Shown here in pieces: positions 1-8,802 of a stretch of 64,000 bases of DNA; position 1 is the first letter of the stretch; each line of letters opens with the position of its first letter. The stretch is from the NCBI GenBank assembly GCA_963766445.1, contig CAVXZW010000009.1, positions 25,368 to 89,367 of the forward strand. Reading direction: 5' to 3'. The DNA is from JAICYJ01 sp963766445. GTDB lineage: Bacteria; Actinomycetota; Thermoleophilia; Gaiellales; JAICJC01. A program made the position numbers and the translations under genes. The notes under the pieces were generated by a model. It ran no database searches. It had not been told where the DNA came from and saw nothing but the letters and a program-made list of their open reading frames with translations.

Positions 1-551
1 GCCTGCCCCACGGGGCACGCGGGATCGAGGATGGCGGCGTCGGCGGCGATCTTCAGCAGGTCGCCGACGATGAACACCGTCAGCCCGTAGTGGATCGTCC
101 ATCCCCAGTCGAATGGCACCGAGTGCTTCAGCCAGATCAGGCCGGGCACGTACACGAGCACGCTTCCCAGCAGCATCGCCGGCACGGTCGCCATCCAGCG
201 GGAACCGTTCATCTCCCGCAGCCTGCCGACCACGTATCCGGCCGCGATGAAGCCGACCAGGTAGCCGCCGGAGGCGCCGGTGACCTCGCTCCAGCCCTGC
301 GCGCCGCCCGCGTAGAACGGCAGGAACAGGCCCATCCCGACGTACAGCAGCATCGCTGCCAGGCCGCGGCGGCTGCCGAGGTAGGCCGACCCTCCCAGCA
401 CCGCCATCGTCTGCAGCGTCTGGGGCACGGGGGTGCCCGGCAGGGTGATCGAAACCTGGGCCGCGAGCGCCGTCAGCAGCGCCACAGAGACGACCGCCAC
501 CGTGCTGACGAGCACATCGGTGCGGGGGACGGCGGCGGATCGTGACTGCAT
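1..551 (-). CDS. bioY: Biotin transporter BioY (substrate-binding S component), 3' end beyond window
   Basis: This encodes the membrane S component that captures biotin, either alone or with an ECF ATPase module. About 183 residues are visible from the ATG at 551. The N-terminus is followed by alternating hydrophobic segments. The family signature is present near residues 35-50 (ITLPGTPVPQTLQT), as is a glycine-rich stretch, GASGGYLVGF. The reading frame is open to base 1, so the end is missing. A GAGGATCC ribosome-binding sequence precedes the ATG. The gene is divergent from queG, 40 bp away. The family call is firm; transport partners are not visible. Confidence 0.85.
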   Translation of the reverse strand, partial: MQSRSAAVPRTDVLVSTVAVVSVALLTALAAQVSITLPGTPVPQTLQTMAVLGGSAYLGSRRGLAAMLLYVGMGLFLPFYAGGAQGWSEVTGASGGYLVGFIAAGYVVGRLREMNGSRWMATVPAMLLGSVLVYVPGLIWLKHSVPFDWGWTIHYGLTVFIVGDLLKIAADAAILDPACPVGQ

Positions 552-578
552 GGAAGGATCCTCTTGGAGGTTGCGGGC

Positions 579-584
579 TACCCT
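579..584 (+). promoter_or_regulatory. -10 box TACCCT, leaderless queG
   Basis: TACCCT ends 7 nt before the GTG start of queG, and no Shine-Dalgarno sequence lies between. This spacing places the transcription start at or beside the start codon. It is one of about fifteen such sites in the window. Confidence 0.5.
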
Positions 585-591
585 GAGCCCA

Positions 592-1561
592 GTGAACACG
601 GCCGAGCTTACCCGAGCGCTGGTCGAGCGAGCGCTGGCATCCGGCATCGATGCCTGCGGCGTCTGCCGGGCCGAGCCCTACACAGGCACCGAGCGGGCGA
701 TCGAGCAGCGCTCGGCGCGCGGCTACTTCGCCGACATGGGTTTCACCATGCGCCGGCCCGACATCTCATGCCACCCCGAGTCGGCGCTTCGCAACGCGCG
801 CTCGGTGGTGGTGGCGGCGCACAGCTACGCCCGGCCGGAGCCGTCCAAGCCGGACGACCGCCCGCGCGGCCGCATGCCCCGCTATGCCCGGCGCGACGAG
901 TACTCGCTGCTGCGCGATCGCCTGCGAGACCTGGGCCGCTGGATGCAGGAGCAGACGCCGGGCGGCCGCTTCGTCGTGCACGTCGACAGCAACGGGCACG
1001 TCGACCGCGAGGCCGCCGTGCGCGCCGGCATCGCCGTCTACGGCAAGAACACGCTTGCCATCACCCGCCGTCACGGCTCGTGGGTGGTGCTGGGCGTGCT
1101 GATCACCGACCTCGAGCTGGAGCCGACCAGCGCCGCGCCGGAGCAGCCGGCATGGGACGCCTGCGGGGAGTGCCGCGCCTGCATCGATGCCTGCCCGACC
1201 GACGCCATCGTCGAGGCCGGCGTGCTGGATGCGCGCAGCTGCCTGTCGTACCTGTCCCAGTCGCGGCTGCCGCAGCTGCCGTTCGCCGAGGCGCTTCGAG
1301 GACCGGGTCTACGGCTGCGACATCTGCCAGGACGTGTGCCCCTGGAACCGCGGTGCCGAGCGCCGCGCCGAGACGCTGCCGGCCGATCCCGTGGACGACG
1401 TGTTCCCGCCGCTGGCCGAGTGGCTGGAGGAGTCGCCCGAGCGGCTGGCGGATCGGTACCGGCGGCTCTACATCCCCGACAACGACGGCCGCCACCTGCA
1501 GCGGAACGCGCGGGTGGCGCTGCGCAACGTCGAGGTCAGCCCCGGGTCGGGGCGGTGCTGA
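592..1561 (+). CDS. queG: Epoxyqueuosine reductase QueG (one frame break)
   Basis: QueG reduces epoxyqueuosine to queuosine in tRNA using cobalamin and two [4Fe-4S] clusters. The repaired protein is about 322 residues. Cluster motifs are a CxxCxxCxxxCP ferredoxin set near residue 185 (CGECRACIDACP) and a second set, CDICQDVCPW, near residue 240. The central VYGKNT motif is also visible. The GTG start at 592 is set by the -10 box just upstream. The frame changes near 1300; deleting one T from GCGCTTCGAGG restores a continuous protein through both cluster motifs. The 3' end overlaps the convergent PafBC-like gene by 26 bp. Confidence 0.85.
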
Positions 1562-3595
1562 GCAACCGCTGGAGCTTCTGCGCGGCCTTCAGCACGCTCT
1601 CGCGCACGTGCGGCGGGTCGAGCACCTCGGCGTGGCCGCGGTGCTTCAGGATCTCGGGCACCAGCCAGCGCAGCGAGCCGTAGCTGACGGCGGCCAGGGC
1701 CGAGCCGTCGGTCAGCATCGTCACGTCGCGCCGGCCCTCGCGCTCGTAGCGGGCACGTTCCGGCGCGAACAGCACGCGGGCGGTGCCCACCTCGCCGCCC
1801 AGCTCCGGGTGCAGGTCGGCCATCTCCTCGCGCGGCTCGTAGGCTCTCATCCAGCAGCTCGGCGTCGCGCACGTACGAGACCTTGAACGTGCGCCGGCCG
1901 TCCTTGCTGCGGTCGTAGGCCTCGACGTACCAGCCGCGCTGGTCACGCCGCAGCAGATACGGCTCGATCACGCGGGTCGAGAACTCGTCGCTCGAGCGCG
2001 AGTGGTAGCCGATCCGCACCAGGCGCTGCTGGCGCACGCCCTCGTTGAGGGTGGTCACGGCCGACTCCTCGTCGCCGCCCTGCGGCTCCGGCGTGTCGGA
2101 GAGGGTGTACTGCCCGAACGCGCCGGCGATCTTGTCGCGCACGGTCTGCAGCGAGCTGTGGGCCTCGGCTGCCAGCACCGGCGCGACCACGTCCAGCGCC
2201 CGCAGGAGCGCCTTTGCCTCCAGCGGCGACAGGCGCGCCGGGCGGCGGAAGGTGTCGCCGTAGAGCTCCTTGTCGACCAGGATCGAGCCGTTCTGGGTGG
2301 AGCAGTAGACGGCGTAGCAGCCGCCGCCGAAGTTGACCAGGTTGAGCAGGTCGAGGTGCTCCTGCAGCTCCTGCTGGGACAGGTGGAAGCGGTCGCGCAT
2401 GTCGGCCGATGACACGGTTGCGGAGGACTCATCGCCGCAGCGCTCGAGCAGGAACGCGAGCAGCGCCTGCAGGAGGGCGAACCGCTCCGGCGCCACCGGG
2501 CCCTGCGTGCGGGAGAGCACGCCGGGGGCATCGTCGACGGCGGCGCGGCCGCGCGACGGCTTGGCCGGCTGGCTGGGGTCGCCCGTGTGCAGCGCCACCA
2601 GGCGATCGAGGTCGGACTGCACCATCGCGACCAGCTCGTCGGGCTCGAGCGGCTGCATGCGGCCCTCCATCAGCAGCACCGCCTGCGACAGCGCCTCGAG
2701 GTTGGAGTACTCGGTGGTGAGCGTGGCGCTGCCATCCTCGTGCTCCTCGAGGTCGCCGTGGCCGCCGTACAGCCGGTTCACCAGCCAGGTGTCGTCGGCC
2801 GAGACGGCCAGCCGCGCGACGCCCGCGGGCTCGCGCTCCAGCTGCCACGGCTTGCGATCGCGGTACGCGGTGACGTTGAAGTCGGCCGGGATCCGGAAGT
2901 CCCGCTCGCGCCGGGTTGCGAACTTGATCTCGCCCCGCATGCGTGAGATGCGGAACGTCTTTCTGGCCTCCGGGCCCTCCTGGCCGCAGTCGTCGCCGAC
3001 CACGTACCAGACGCCGTGCAGCTCGAACAGGCCGTAGGGGTTGATGGTGCGCTCGGCGGTGGCGTTGCTACGCGCCGTCCAGTAGGTGAAGCGGATCGTG
3101 CGCTGCTTGCTGATGGCCTGCTCCAGCTTGGCCAGCCGCTGTGAGATCTCGGGCGTGTAGACGCTGCCGAGCAGGTCGATGGTGGCGGTCTTGGGGCCGG
3201 GATCGGCCGTGTTGGCGCGGCCCAGCGCCAGGTTCTGCAGCGCCAGGCGCAGCGGCTCGGCGTAGGCGAACTGGCCCTCGAGCAGGTAGAAGCTGGTCTG
3301 CAGCGCCGCCAGCTCGGCGTCGGTGAGGTCGATCGGCGGCAGGAAGTAGTGCTCCTGGCGCGAGGTTGTACAGCTCCTCGCCGGTGAACTCGTCGCGGCC
3401 GGACGTGATCGGCACCCCCAGGCCCTGCAGCTCGGAGCGATCGGCGTAGTAGCGGCGGGCGAACGCCTCGTCGCCCATGTTCGCGTAGCCCTCGACGTTG
3501 TTCTTCACGTCGCGGGCCGTGACCGGTCGCTGTTCCGCCATCAGGTAGGCGACGAGCGAAAGCTGGCGGATGAGCTTGTCGGAGTCGTGCGTCAA
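1536..3595 (-). CDS. pafBC: Fused PafB-PafC-like transcriptional regulator with two WYL modules (two frame breaks)
   Basis: About 685 residues are recovered after removing one base near 3363 and one near 1852. The protein holds two successive units, each a winged-helix start followed by a WYL-type ligand domain. The N-terminal unit begins LIRQLSLVAYLM and carries an FTYWTARS-type WYL core around residue 180. The C-terminal unit begins near residue 360 (RFALLQALLAFLLERC) and carries IGYHSRSS. PafB and PafC are usually separate adjacent genes that jointly activate the actinobacterial DNA-damage response; here they form one chain. The TTG start at 3595 is chosen because a TAGACT -10 box sits 11 nt upstream. 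Divergence from dinB fits a DNA-damage role, which remains inferred. Confidence 0.75.
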
Positions 3596-3606
3596 AGCAG
3601 GGATTG

Positions 3607-3612
3607 AGTCTA
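3607..3612 (-). promoter_or_regulatory. -10 box TAGACT, leaderless pafBC-like gene
   Basis: On the minus strand TAGACT ends 11 nt before a TTG codon that opens the WYL regulator. It supports TTG at 3595 as the start. Confidence 0.5.
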
Positions 3613-3650
3613 CCGGTGCGGCGCCACCCAGGCCGCATGGTCGGTAACGA

Positions 3651-3674
3651 TTCTGCCCCGATATTCCGGCAGAA
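3651..3674. promoter_or_regulatory. Inverted repeat TTCTGCC-N10-GGCAGAA upstream of dinB
   Basis: Two perfect 7-bp arms (3651-3657 and 3668-3674) flank a 10-bp spacer. The element ends 8 bp before the TATGCT -10 box of dinB, so it covers the -35 position. It also lies between the divergent dinB and PafBC-like genes. I read it as a candidate operator or activator site. It does not match the GAAC-N4-GTTC LexA box of Gram-positive bacteria. Confidence 0.45.
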
Positions 3675-3682
3675 ACCGCCGG

Positions 3683-3688
3683 TATGCT
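3683..3688 (+). promoter_or_regulatory. -10 box TATGCT, leaderless dinB
   Basis: TATGCT ends 6 nt before the ATG of dinB, with no ribosome-binding sequence between. The inverted repeat 3651-3674 lies immediately upstream. Confidence 0.5.
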
Positions 3689-3694
3689 CGGGGA

Positions 3695-4735
3695 ATGATG
3701 GCGCATCTCGACCTCGACGCCTTCTTTGCCGCCGTCGAGCTGCACCGCCGGCCGGAGCTGCGGGGCACGCCGCTGGTGGTCGGAGGCGACCCGCGCGGGC
3801 GCGGCGTCGTGTCGACGGCGAGCTACGAGGCGCGCAGGTACGGCATCCGGTCGGCCATGAGCTGCGCGGAGGCGCTGCGGCGCTGCCCGCAGGCCGTGTT
3901 CGTGCGACCGGACCACGCCGCCTACCGCGAGTGGTCGCGGCGGGTCTGGGACACCGTGCGGGCGCACGCGCCCGTGGTCGAGCGGATCGGCATCGACGAG
4001 GGCTACCTGGTGCTGGCCGATGGCGACCCGCCGGAGCAGGCCGCGATCGTCCAGCAGGCGATCCGCGAGCAGGTGCGGCTGTCGTCCTCGCTGGGCGTCG
4101 GCGCCTGCAAGGTGGTGTGCAAGATCGCGTCGGACATGAAGAAGCCGGGCGGGATCACCTACGTGCCGGACGGCCAGGAGGCGGCGTTCCTGGCGCCGCT
4201 GGAGGTGCGGCGGCTGCCGGGGGTGGGGCCGAAGAGCGAGCAGCGCCTGACGGCGTTGGGCATCGAGACGATCGGCGCGCTGGCGGCGCTCGACGACGAC
4301 CGCATGCGCGAGGCGCTGCCCGGTCGCGGCTGGCTGGAGCTGCGCGATCGCGCCCGCGGGATCGACCCGCGCCCGGTGTCATCGGAGCCGGGCGAGGCGG
4401 TCTCGATCTCGAGCGAGGAGACGTTCGACGTCGACATCAGCGAGCGGGCGGAGCTGCACCTGCGCGTGCGCGCGATGGCGGCCCCGCTGGCCGGCTCGCT
4501 GCAGAGCAGCGGCCGCAGCGCACGCACGATCACCACCAAGCTGCGCTACCCGGACTTCTCGATCGTGACGCGGTCGCACTCGCTCGCGGTCGGCACCGAC
4601 GACGCCGACCAGATCGGCGAGCTGGCCTGCATGCTGCTCGACCGCGCGCTCGAGCAGCGGCCGGGTGCGCTACGCCTGGTGGGCGTGGGCGTGTCCGGGT
4701 TCCAGGAGCACCAGCAGCTGAGCCTCGGCCTGTAG
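3695..4735 (+). CDS. dinB: DNA polymerase IV (Y-family translesion polymerase)
   Basis: The protein has 346 residues, the usual Pol IV length, and is intact. The N-terminal catalytic motif HLDLDAFFAAVE and the second metal-binding motif GIDEGYL near residue 105 are both present. A helix-hairpin-helix LPGVGPKSEQRL lies near residue 175, and a little-finger domain follows. A C-terminal beta-clamp motif is suggested by the QLSLGL ending. It copies past lesions with low fidelity. In the second motif the usual alanine after DE is glycine. The neighbour is a PafBC-like regulator transcribed in the opposite direction, suggesting damage-inducible expression. Confidence 0.92.
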   Translation: MMAHLDLDAFFAAVELHRRPELRGTPLVVGGDPRGRGVVSTASYEARRYGIRSAMSCAEALRRCPQAVFVRPDHAAYREWSRRVWDTVRAHAPVVERIGIDEGYLVLADGDPPEQAAIVQQAIREQVRLSSSLGVGACKVVCKIASDMKKPGGITYVPDGQEAAFLAPLEVRRLPGVGPKSEQRLTALGIETIGALAALDDDRMREALPGRGWLELRDRARGIDPRPVSSEPGEAVSISSEETFDVDISERAELHLRVRAMAAPLAGSLQSSGRSARTITTKLRYPDFSIVTRSHSLAVGTDDADQIGELACMLLDRALEQRPGALRLVGVGVSGFQEHQQLSLGL

Positions 4736-4760
4736 GCCGGATCGGCGCAGCCGAGACGCG

Positions 4761-5196
4761 CTACGCGGTTACGTGCGTGCGCTCTTCGAGGTGCTGGTGG
4801 GACGGGCAGTACTCACGGTCGGGCAGCGGGGTGCGCTGGCAGGGCTTGCCCTTGCGGGTGGTCGCCTTGCAGCTGGCCATGCCCTCGCCGTTCCGCTCGA
4901 TCTCCTCGAGGATGTAGGTGACGGCGGCGCTGATGTGACGGTCGATCGTGTTGTAGACCCGCGCCTGGTTCGAGATCGAGAACAGATGCCGGATCTCGTG
5001 GAACAGGCTCTGGGCTCGGCTTCGCGAAGTAGTGGGGGTCGCGCGCCAGCCGCTCGATCGTCGCCTCGGAGGACTGCAGCACGCGGCGCTTGCCCTCAGG
5101 TATGGATACCGTCTCAGGGTGCGGATCGACGAGATCCTTGATTTCGACGAAGATCGCTCGGCTGAATCGATACATGAAGGCTCTCCAGACTGTCAC
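4761..5196 (-). CDS. Small protein with C-terminal cysteine/histidine knuckle (DUF5763-like; one frame break)
   Basis: After deleting one C from a CCC run near 5016 the frame encodes about 144 residues. An N-terminal region (RFSRAIFVEIKDLVDPHPE) is followed by a helical part (QSLFHEIRHLFSISNQARV). The end carries a compact zinc-type motif, CKATTRKGKPCQR-x9-YCPSHQH. This Cx6-8C...YCxxH ending resembles the DUF5763 family, which I know only as a family of unknown function. A phage or chromatin-like role cannot be argued from context. Start chosen at the ATG at 5196. Confidence 0.55.
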
Positions 5197-5335
5197 AAGG
5201 TCGGGGACGGGCTCAGCGTCATTATGCCCGTTTGCGGCCTGAGTTCGCGCGTCGAAATGTTAAGTACGCGTTAAACTCGGGGATAATTCGGCCATTTTGA
5301 CGCGCCGCGGCCGCAGATTTCCGTCCAAACAGCAT

Positions 5336-6255
5336 ATGTCACAAGCGCCGCTCCCCATCTGTTACATGAGCGACCTGTTCCGGCTGCACGACCCCGGTCA
5401 GGGCCATCCGGAGCGGCCGGCCCGCTACGACGCGGTGGCTGCGGCGGTGGCCGCGTCGGGGGCGGAGCGGCGGGAGGCGCCGCCGGCGTCGCGCGAGGCC
5501 CTGGAGCGCGTCCACTGCACCGGCCTACGTTGAGCTGATCGAGCGGTTCTGCGCCGGCGGCGGGGGCGCGCTCGACCCGGACACGATCGTCACGGAGGCC
5601 AGCTGGGAGGCGGCGCTGCGCGCGGCGGGCGGCGCAATCGCGGCGGTCGAGAGCGGTGGCCGGCGACCCCGGCGTGGCCGCATTCAGCTGCGGGCGGCCG
5701 CCCGGCCATCACGCGGAGCCGGCGCGGGCGATGGGGTTCTGCGTCTTCAACAGCGCCGCGGTCGCAGCCGCGCACGCGCGGCAGGCGCTCGGCTGTGAGC
5801 GGGTGGCGGTGCTCGACTGGGACGCCCACCACGGCAACGGCACCCAGGCGATCTTCTACGACGATCCCGCCGTGCTCTACGTCTCGCTGCACCAGTACCC
5901 GTTCTACCCGGGGACGGGCGCGGCCGCCGAGACGGGAGCGGGGGACGGCGTCGGCGCGACCGTGAACCTGCCGCTGGCGGCGGGCACCAGCGAGTCGGCG
6001 TATCTGGCCGCGTTCCACGAGCAGGCGCTGACCGCCGTGGTGGCGTTCCGGCCCGACCTGGTGATCGTGTCGGCGGGCTTCGACGCTGCCGCCGACGACC
6101 CGCTCTGCTCGCTCCGGCTGACGGCGCCGGCGTTTGCCGAGATGGCGACGGCGCTGCGCGAGCCGTGCGGCGGTCCGGCCTTCGTGCTGGAGGGCGGCTA
6201 CAGCCTGTCGGCGCTGGAGGCCGGCGTGACCTCCGTGCTGGCGGCCGTCAGCTAG
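5336..6255 (+). CDS. Histone-deacetylase-like amidohydrolase, class II / AcuC type (two frame breaks)
   Basis: This is a zinc amidohydrolase of the deacetylase fold that removes acetyl groups from acyl-lysines, polyamines or similar amides. Repair needs one base removed near 5517 (giving VHSPAYVEL) and one near 5653 (GAG-A-GCGG). Visible motifs are HDPGQGHPERPARYD at the N-terminus, the active-site CGRPPGHH, the DWDAHHGNGT zinc-ligand block and the late VSAGFDAAADDP ligand. The C-terminal EGGYSLSALE is typical. Two starts are possible, ATG at 5336 or 5366; the second begins just before the conserved domain. Substrate cannot be inferred from the neighbours. Confidence 0.8.
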
Positions 6256-6295
6256 ATAGCCGGTACGGGCGCCGGATCCGTGAGAGGGTAGGGCC

Positions 6296-6822
6296 ATGAT
6301 CTCCCGCAGACTCGTGCCCGTTCTGGGCCTGGCGGCCGTGGCCGCGTGGCTGATGACCGGGGCGGTGGCGCGGGGTCGAATCCCTACCCGATGGCCTTTC
6401 CCTACCTGGCGCTGGTGGACGACGTGATCGGCGGGCGCTGCCACAACCCGGCGATGGCCTGCTACCGGATGACGGTCAAGAACACGCGCTGGTACACGCC
6501 GCCGGCGCTGCTGCTGGCATATGCCCACGCCGGGACCGACGGCACCGGCCGCTGGGCGATCCTGCAGTTCTACCGGATCGTGAGTGGCCATTCCGGCACG
6601 ACCACGAGCAAGTCGCCGGCATGGAACTGCGACTCGGCGGATCCGCGCGATCACTGGACGTCCCAGCCGGAGCTGTACTGCCTGAACGACATGCTGTGGG
6701 TGATCGATCACGTTGATCCGCGGATCACGTACTCCGACGCGGCCACGCTGGGCGCGGCGCAGGGGCGTGACTTCAGCGCGGGTACGCTACCTGTGACGAC
6801 GACACGACAGGAGCGGCGATGA
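6296..6822 (+). CDS. Secreted protein of unknown function (one frame break)
   Basis: The ATG at 6296 opens a clear signal peptide (MISRRLVPVLGLAAVAAWLM, ending near AVA). A missing base near 6370 then shifts the frame into a mature region of about 150 residues beginning GSNPYPMAFPYLALVDD. The mature part has four cysteines and is rich in tryptophan and tyrosine, as in small exported domains. I do not recognise the family. The stop overlaps the ATG of the next gene (ATGA). Confidence 0.55.
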
Positions 6823-7061
6823 GCGACGAACAGGTTCACGGCACGATTGAGCAGCTGGTCTCGGAGGAGCACGAGCTGTGGGAAGCGGAGTCGCAGGGCA
6901 GGTCGACGGACTCGGACCGACGGCGCCTGGCCGAGATCAAGGTGCAGCTCGACCAGTGCTGGGACCTGCTGCGGCAGCGTCGCGCGCTGCGCGAGTTCGA
7001 CCTCGACGACGACGGCGCGCAGCTGCGCAAGTCCGACGTGGTTGAGGGCTACCAGCAGTAG
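6819..7061 (+). CDS. DUF2630 family protein
   Basis: This is an intact 80-residue protein with the family's hallmarks: HGTIEQLVSEEHELWE at the start, VQLDQCWDLLRQRRA in the middle, and VVEGYQQ at the end. The family is widespread in actinobacteria and its function is unknown. The sequence predicts two long helices. An AGGAGC ribosome-binding sequence precedes the ATG, and a 4-bp overlap couples it to the upstream secreted protein gene. Confidence 0.85.
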   Translation: MSDEQVHGTIEQLVSEEHELWEAESQGRSTDSDRRRLAEIKVQLDQCWDLLRQRRALREFDLDDDGAQLRKSDVVEGYQQ

Positions 7062-7369
7062 CCGGGCGTCACAGCCGCCGTGGCATCGCTGTCACGGCGA
7101 TGTTGCTTGCGAAAGTCCCCGTTTCCGCACACGACGGTCACGGGCGGTTACGCACCTGGCGGCGCCCTTGCAACGCACCCCGAAGCGGGCTCTGAGCCCG
7201 GTTCGAGTGCGATCTGCGCAACCATGCGAATCCCCTGTCACGGGTGCCGTGACACGCGTGACGACGCCGTCACGAACCGGTGGCGGGGGCGGGAGCGGTG
7301 TTTGACTCCAATCTGGGCGCGGACGGCGGTGCGGCCCGTGACCGCCCCGTGACCTGCGTCTCGCCGTCG
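7062..7369. promoter_or_regulatory. Non-coding stretch with a dense array of GTCACG/CGTGAC words
   Basis: No convincing gene lies in these 308 bases. GTCAC or GTGAC cores occur about nine times (near 7067, 7090, 7137, 7237, 7247, 7256, 7268, 7337 and 7347). From base composition, fewer than one would be expected. Two perfect hairpins are built on them: TGTCACGG-GTG-CCGTGACA (7236-7254) and CATCGC-N7-GCGATG (7084-7102). The stretch separates the ends of two convergent genes. It may be a binding array or a repeat relic; the function is unknown. Confidence 0.5.
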
Positions 7370-8800
7370 CTACAGGCTGATCACGATCATCCGCGGCTCG
7401 GTCATCTCCTGCACCGCGAACTTCGGACCTTCGCGCGTGTTGCCCGACTCCTTGACGCCGCCGTAGGGCATCTGGTCGGCCCGGTACGTGGGCGCCTCGT
7501 TCAGCGTGACTCCGCCGAACTCGAGCTCGCGCGCGGCCCGCATCGCCTTGGTGATGTCCTGCGTGAACACCCCCGCCTGCAGCCCGTAATCGGTGCCGTT
7601 GGCGAGCGCGATCGCCTGCTCGAGGCTCGACACGCGAGCCACGGCCACAACCGGTCCGAACACCTCGTGGCAGGCGACCTCCATGTCCAGCGACACGTCG
7701 TCGAGCAACGTCGGGCGCAGCACGCCGTCGTCGCCCACCTGGCCGCCTGACAGCAGCGTCGCACCGTCCGCGACGGCGTCATCCACCCAGGCCTTGATGC
7801 GGTCGCGGTTGTCGCCGTCGATCACCGGCCCCACCTGCGTCTCTGGATCCAGCGGATCTCCTACCTTCAGCGCCTGCACCTTCGGCACCAGCTTCTCGAT
7901 CAGCGCGTCGTGCGCGGCGTCCTCGACGTAGACCCGCTGGATCGAGATGCAGCTCTGTCCGGCGAACGCGTAGCCGTTGGCGGCGATCGCCGTGGCCGCC
8001 TTGTCGAGGTCGGCGTCGGCCAGCACGATCAGCGGCGTCGAGTTGCCGAGCTCCAGCGACACCTTCTTCTTGTGGGCGCGCTGGCGGATGCCCCAGCCCA
8101 CCTGCGACGAGCCGGTGAAGGTGATCATCTTGACGCGCTCGTCCTCGGTCAGCACGTCGCCGATCTCGCCGGAACGGCCCACGATCACATTCAGCCAGCC
8201 GGCCGGCTGGCCGGCGTCGGCAAACGCTCGCGCCAGCAGCAGCGCCGAGAGCGGTGTCGCTCCGGCCGGCTTCAGCACCACCGCGCAGCCTGCCGCGAAC
8301 GCCGGGCCGACCTTGTGGCAGACCAGGTTCAGCGGAAAGTTGAACGGCGAGATCGCGCCGATGATCCCGATCGGCACGCGCAGGATCAGGCCGGCCTTGC
8401 CCTCGCCGGCGGGGTGCGCGTCCATCGGCACCGTCTCTCCGGTCAGTCGCCGCGCCTCGAGCGCCGAGAAGGTGATCGTCTGCACGGCGCGGTCGACCTC
8501 GATGCCCGCCGTCGCGATCGGCTTGCCGGCCTCCTGGGCGATCGTCCGCGCGAACTCGTCGCGCCGCTCCGCGAGCAGGGCGGCCACCCCGTCCAGCACG
8601 GACGCGCGCTTGTGCGCCGGCAGCGGGCTCCGCATCGCCCGCTCCGCCGCGTCGATCGCGCGGGTCGCGTCCGCGCCGCCGCCGAACGCCACGCGCCCGA
8701 CCACGCTGCCGTCGTAGGGCGACGTCACATCCTTCGTCTCGCCGGTCTCATACCACTCGCCGTCCACGTACAGCTTCTGGATCGTCTCAGTCATCGCCAT
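7370..8800 (-). CDS. NAD(P)-dependent aldehyde dehydrogenase
   Basis: This intact 476-residue member of the aldehyde dehydrogenase superfamily oxidises an aldehyde to its acid. The oxyanion asparagine block ISPFNFPLN, the general base ELGNS near residue 250, the FTGSSQVG cofactor loop and the catalytic cysteine GQSCISIQRVYV near residue 285 are all visible. The GQSC context resembles lactaldehyde, non-phosphorylating glyceraldehyde-3-phosphate and sulfolactaldehyde dehydrogenases. It begins 2 nt after the stop of the TPP enzyme gene, so the two are co-transcribed and probably act in one route. Confidence 0.85.
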   Translation of the reverse strand: MAMTETIQKLYVDGEWYETGETKDVTSPYDGSVVGRVAFGGGADATRAIDAAERAMRSPLPAHKRASVLDGVAALLAERRDEFARTIAQEAGKPIATAGIEVDRAVQTITFSALEARRLTGETVPMDAHPAGEGKAGLILRVPIGIIGAISPFNFPLNLVCHKVGPAFAAGCAVVLKPAGATPLSALLLARAFADAGQPAGWLNVIVGRSGEIGDVLTEDERVKMITFTGSSQVGWGIRQRAHKKKVSLELGNSTPLIVLADADLDKAATAIAANGYAFAGQSCISIQRVYVEDAAHDALIEKLVPKVQALKVGDPLDPETQVGPVIDGDNRDRIKAWVDDAVADGATLLSGGQVGDDGVLRPTLLDDVSLDMEVACHEVFGPVVAVARVSSLEQAIALANGTDYGLQAGVFTQDITKAMRAARELEFGGVTLNEAPTYRADQMPYGGVKESGNTREGPKFAVQEMTEPRMIVISL

Positions 8801-8802
8801 TG

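Noticed and set aside
1297..1303. Programmed +1 frameshifting at CTT codons (queG, tadB, murD)
   Set aside because: The sites vary, other breaks lack CTT, some are losses of a base, and none has a stop codon or stimulator in the expected place.
3651..3674. LexA box controlling dinB
   Set aside because: The repeat does not fit the GAAC-N4-GTTC consensus and the adjacent regulator is PafBC-like.
7190..7240. Possible tRNA: GGTTCGAGT resembles a T-loop
   Set aside because: The flanking bases do not form a T-stem and no anticodon or acceptor stem can be drawn around it.
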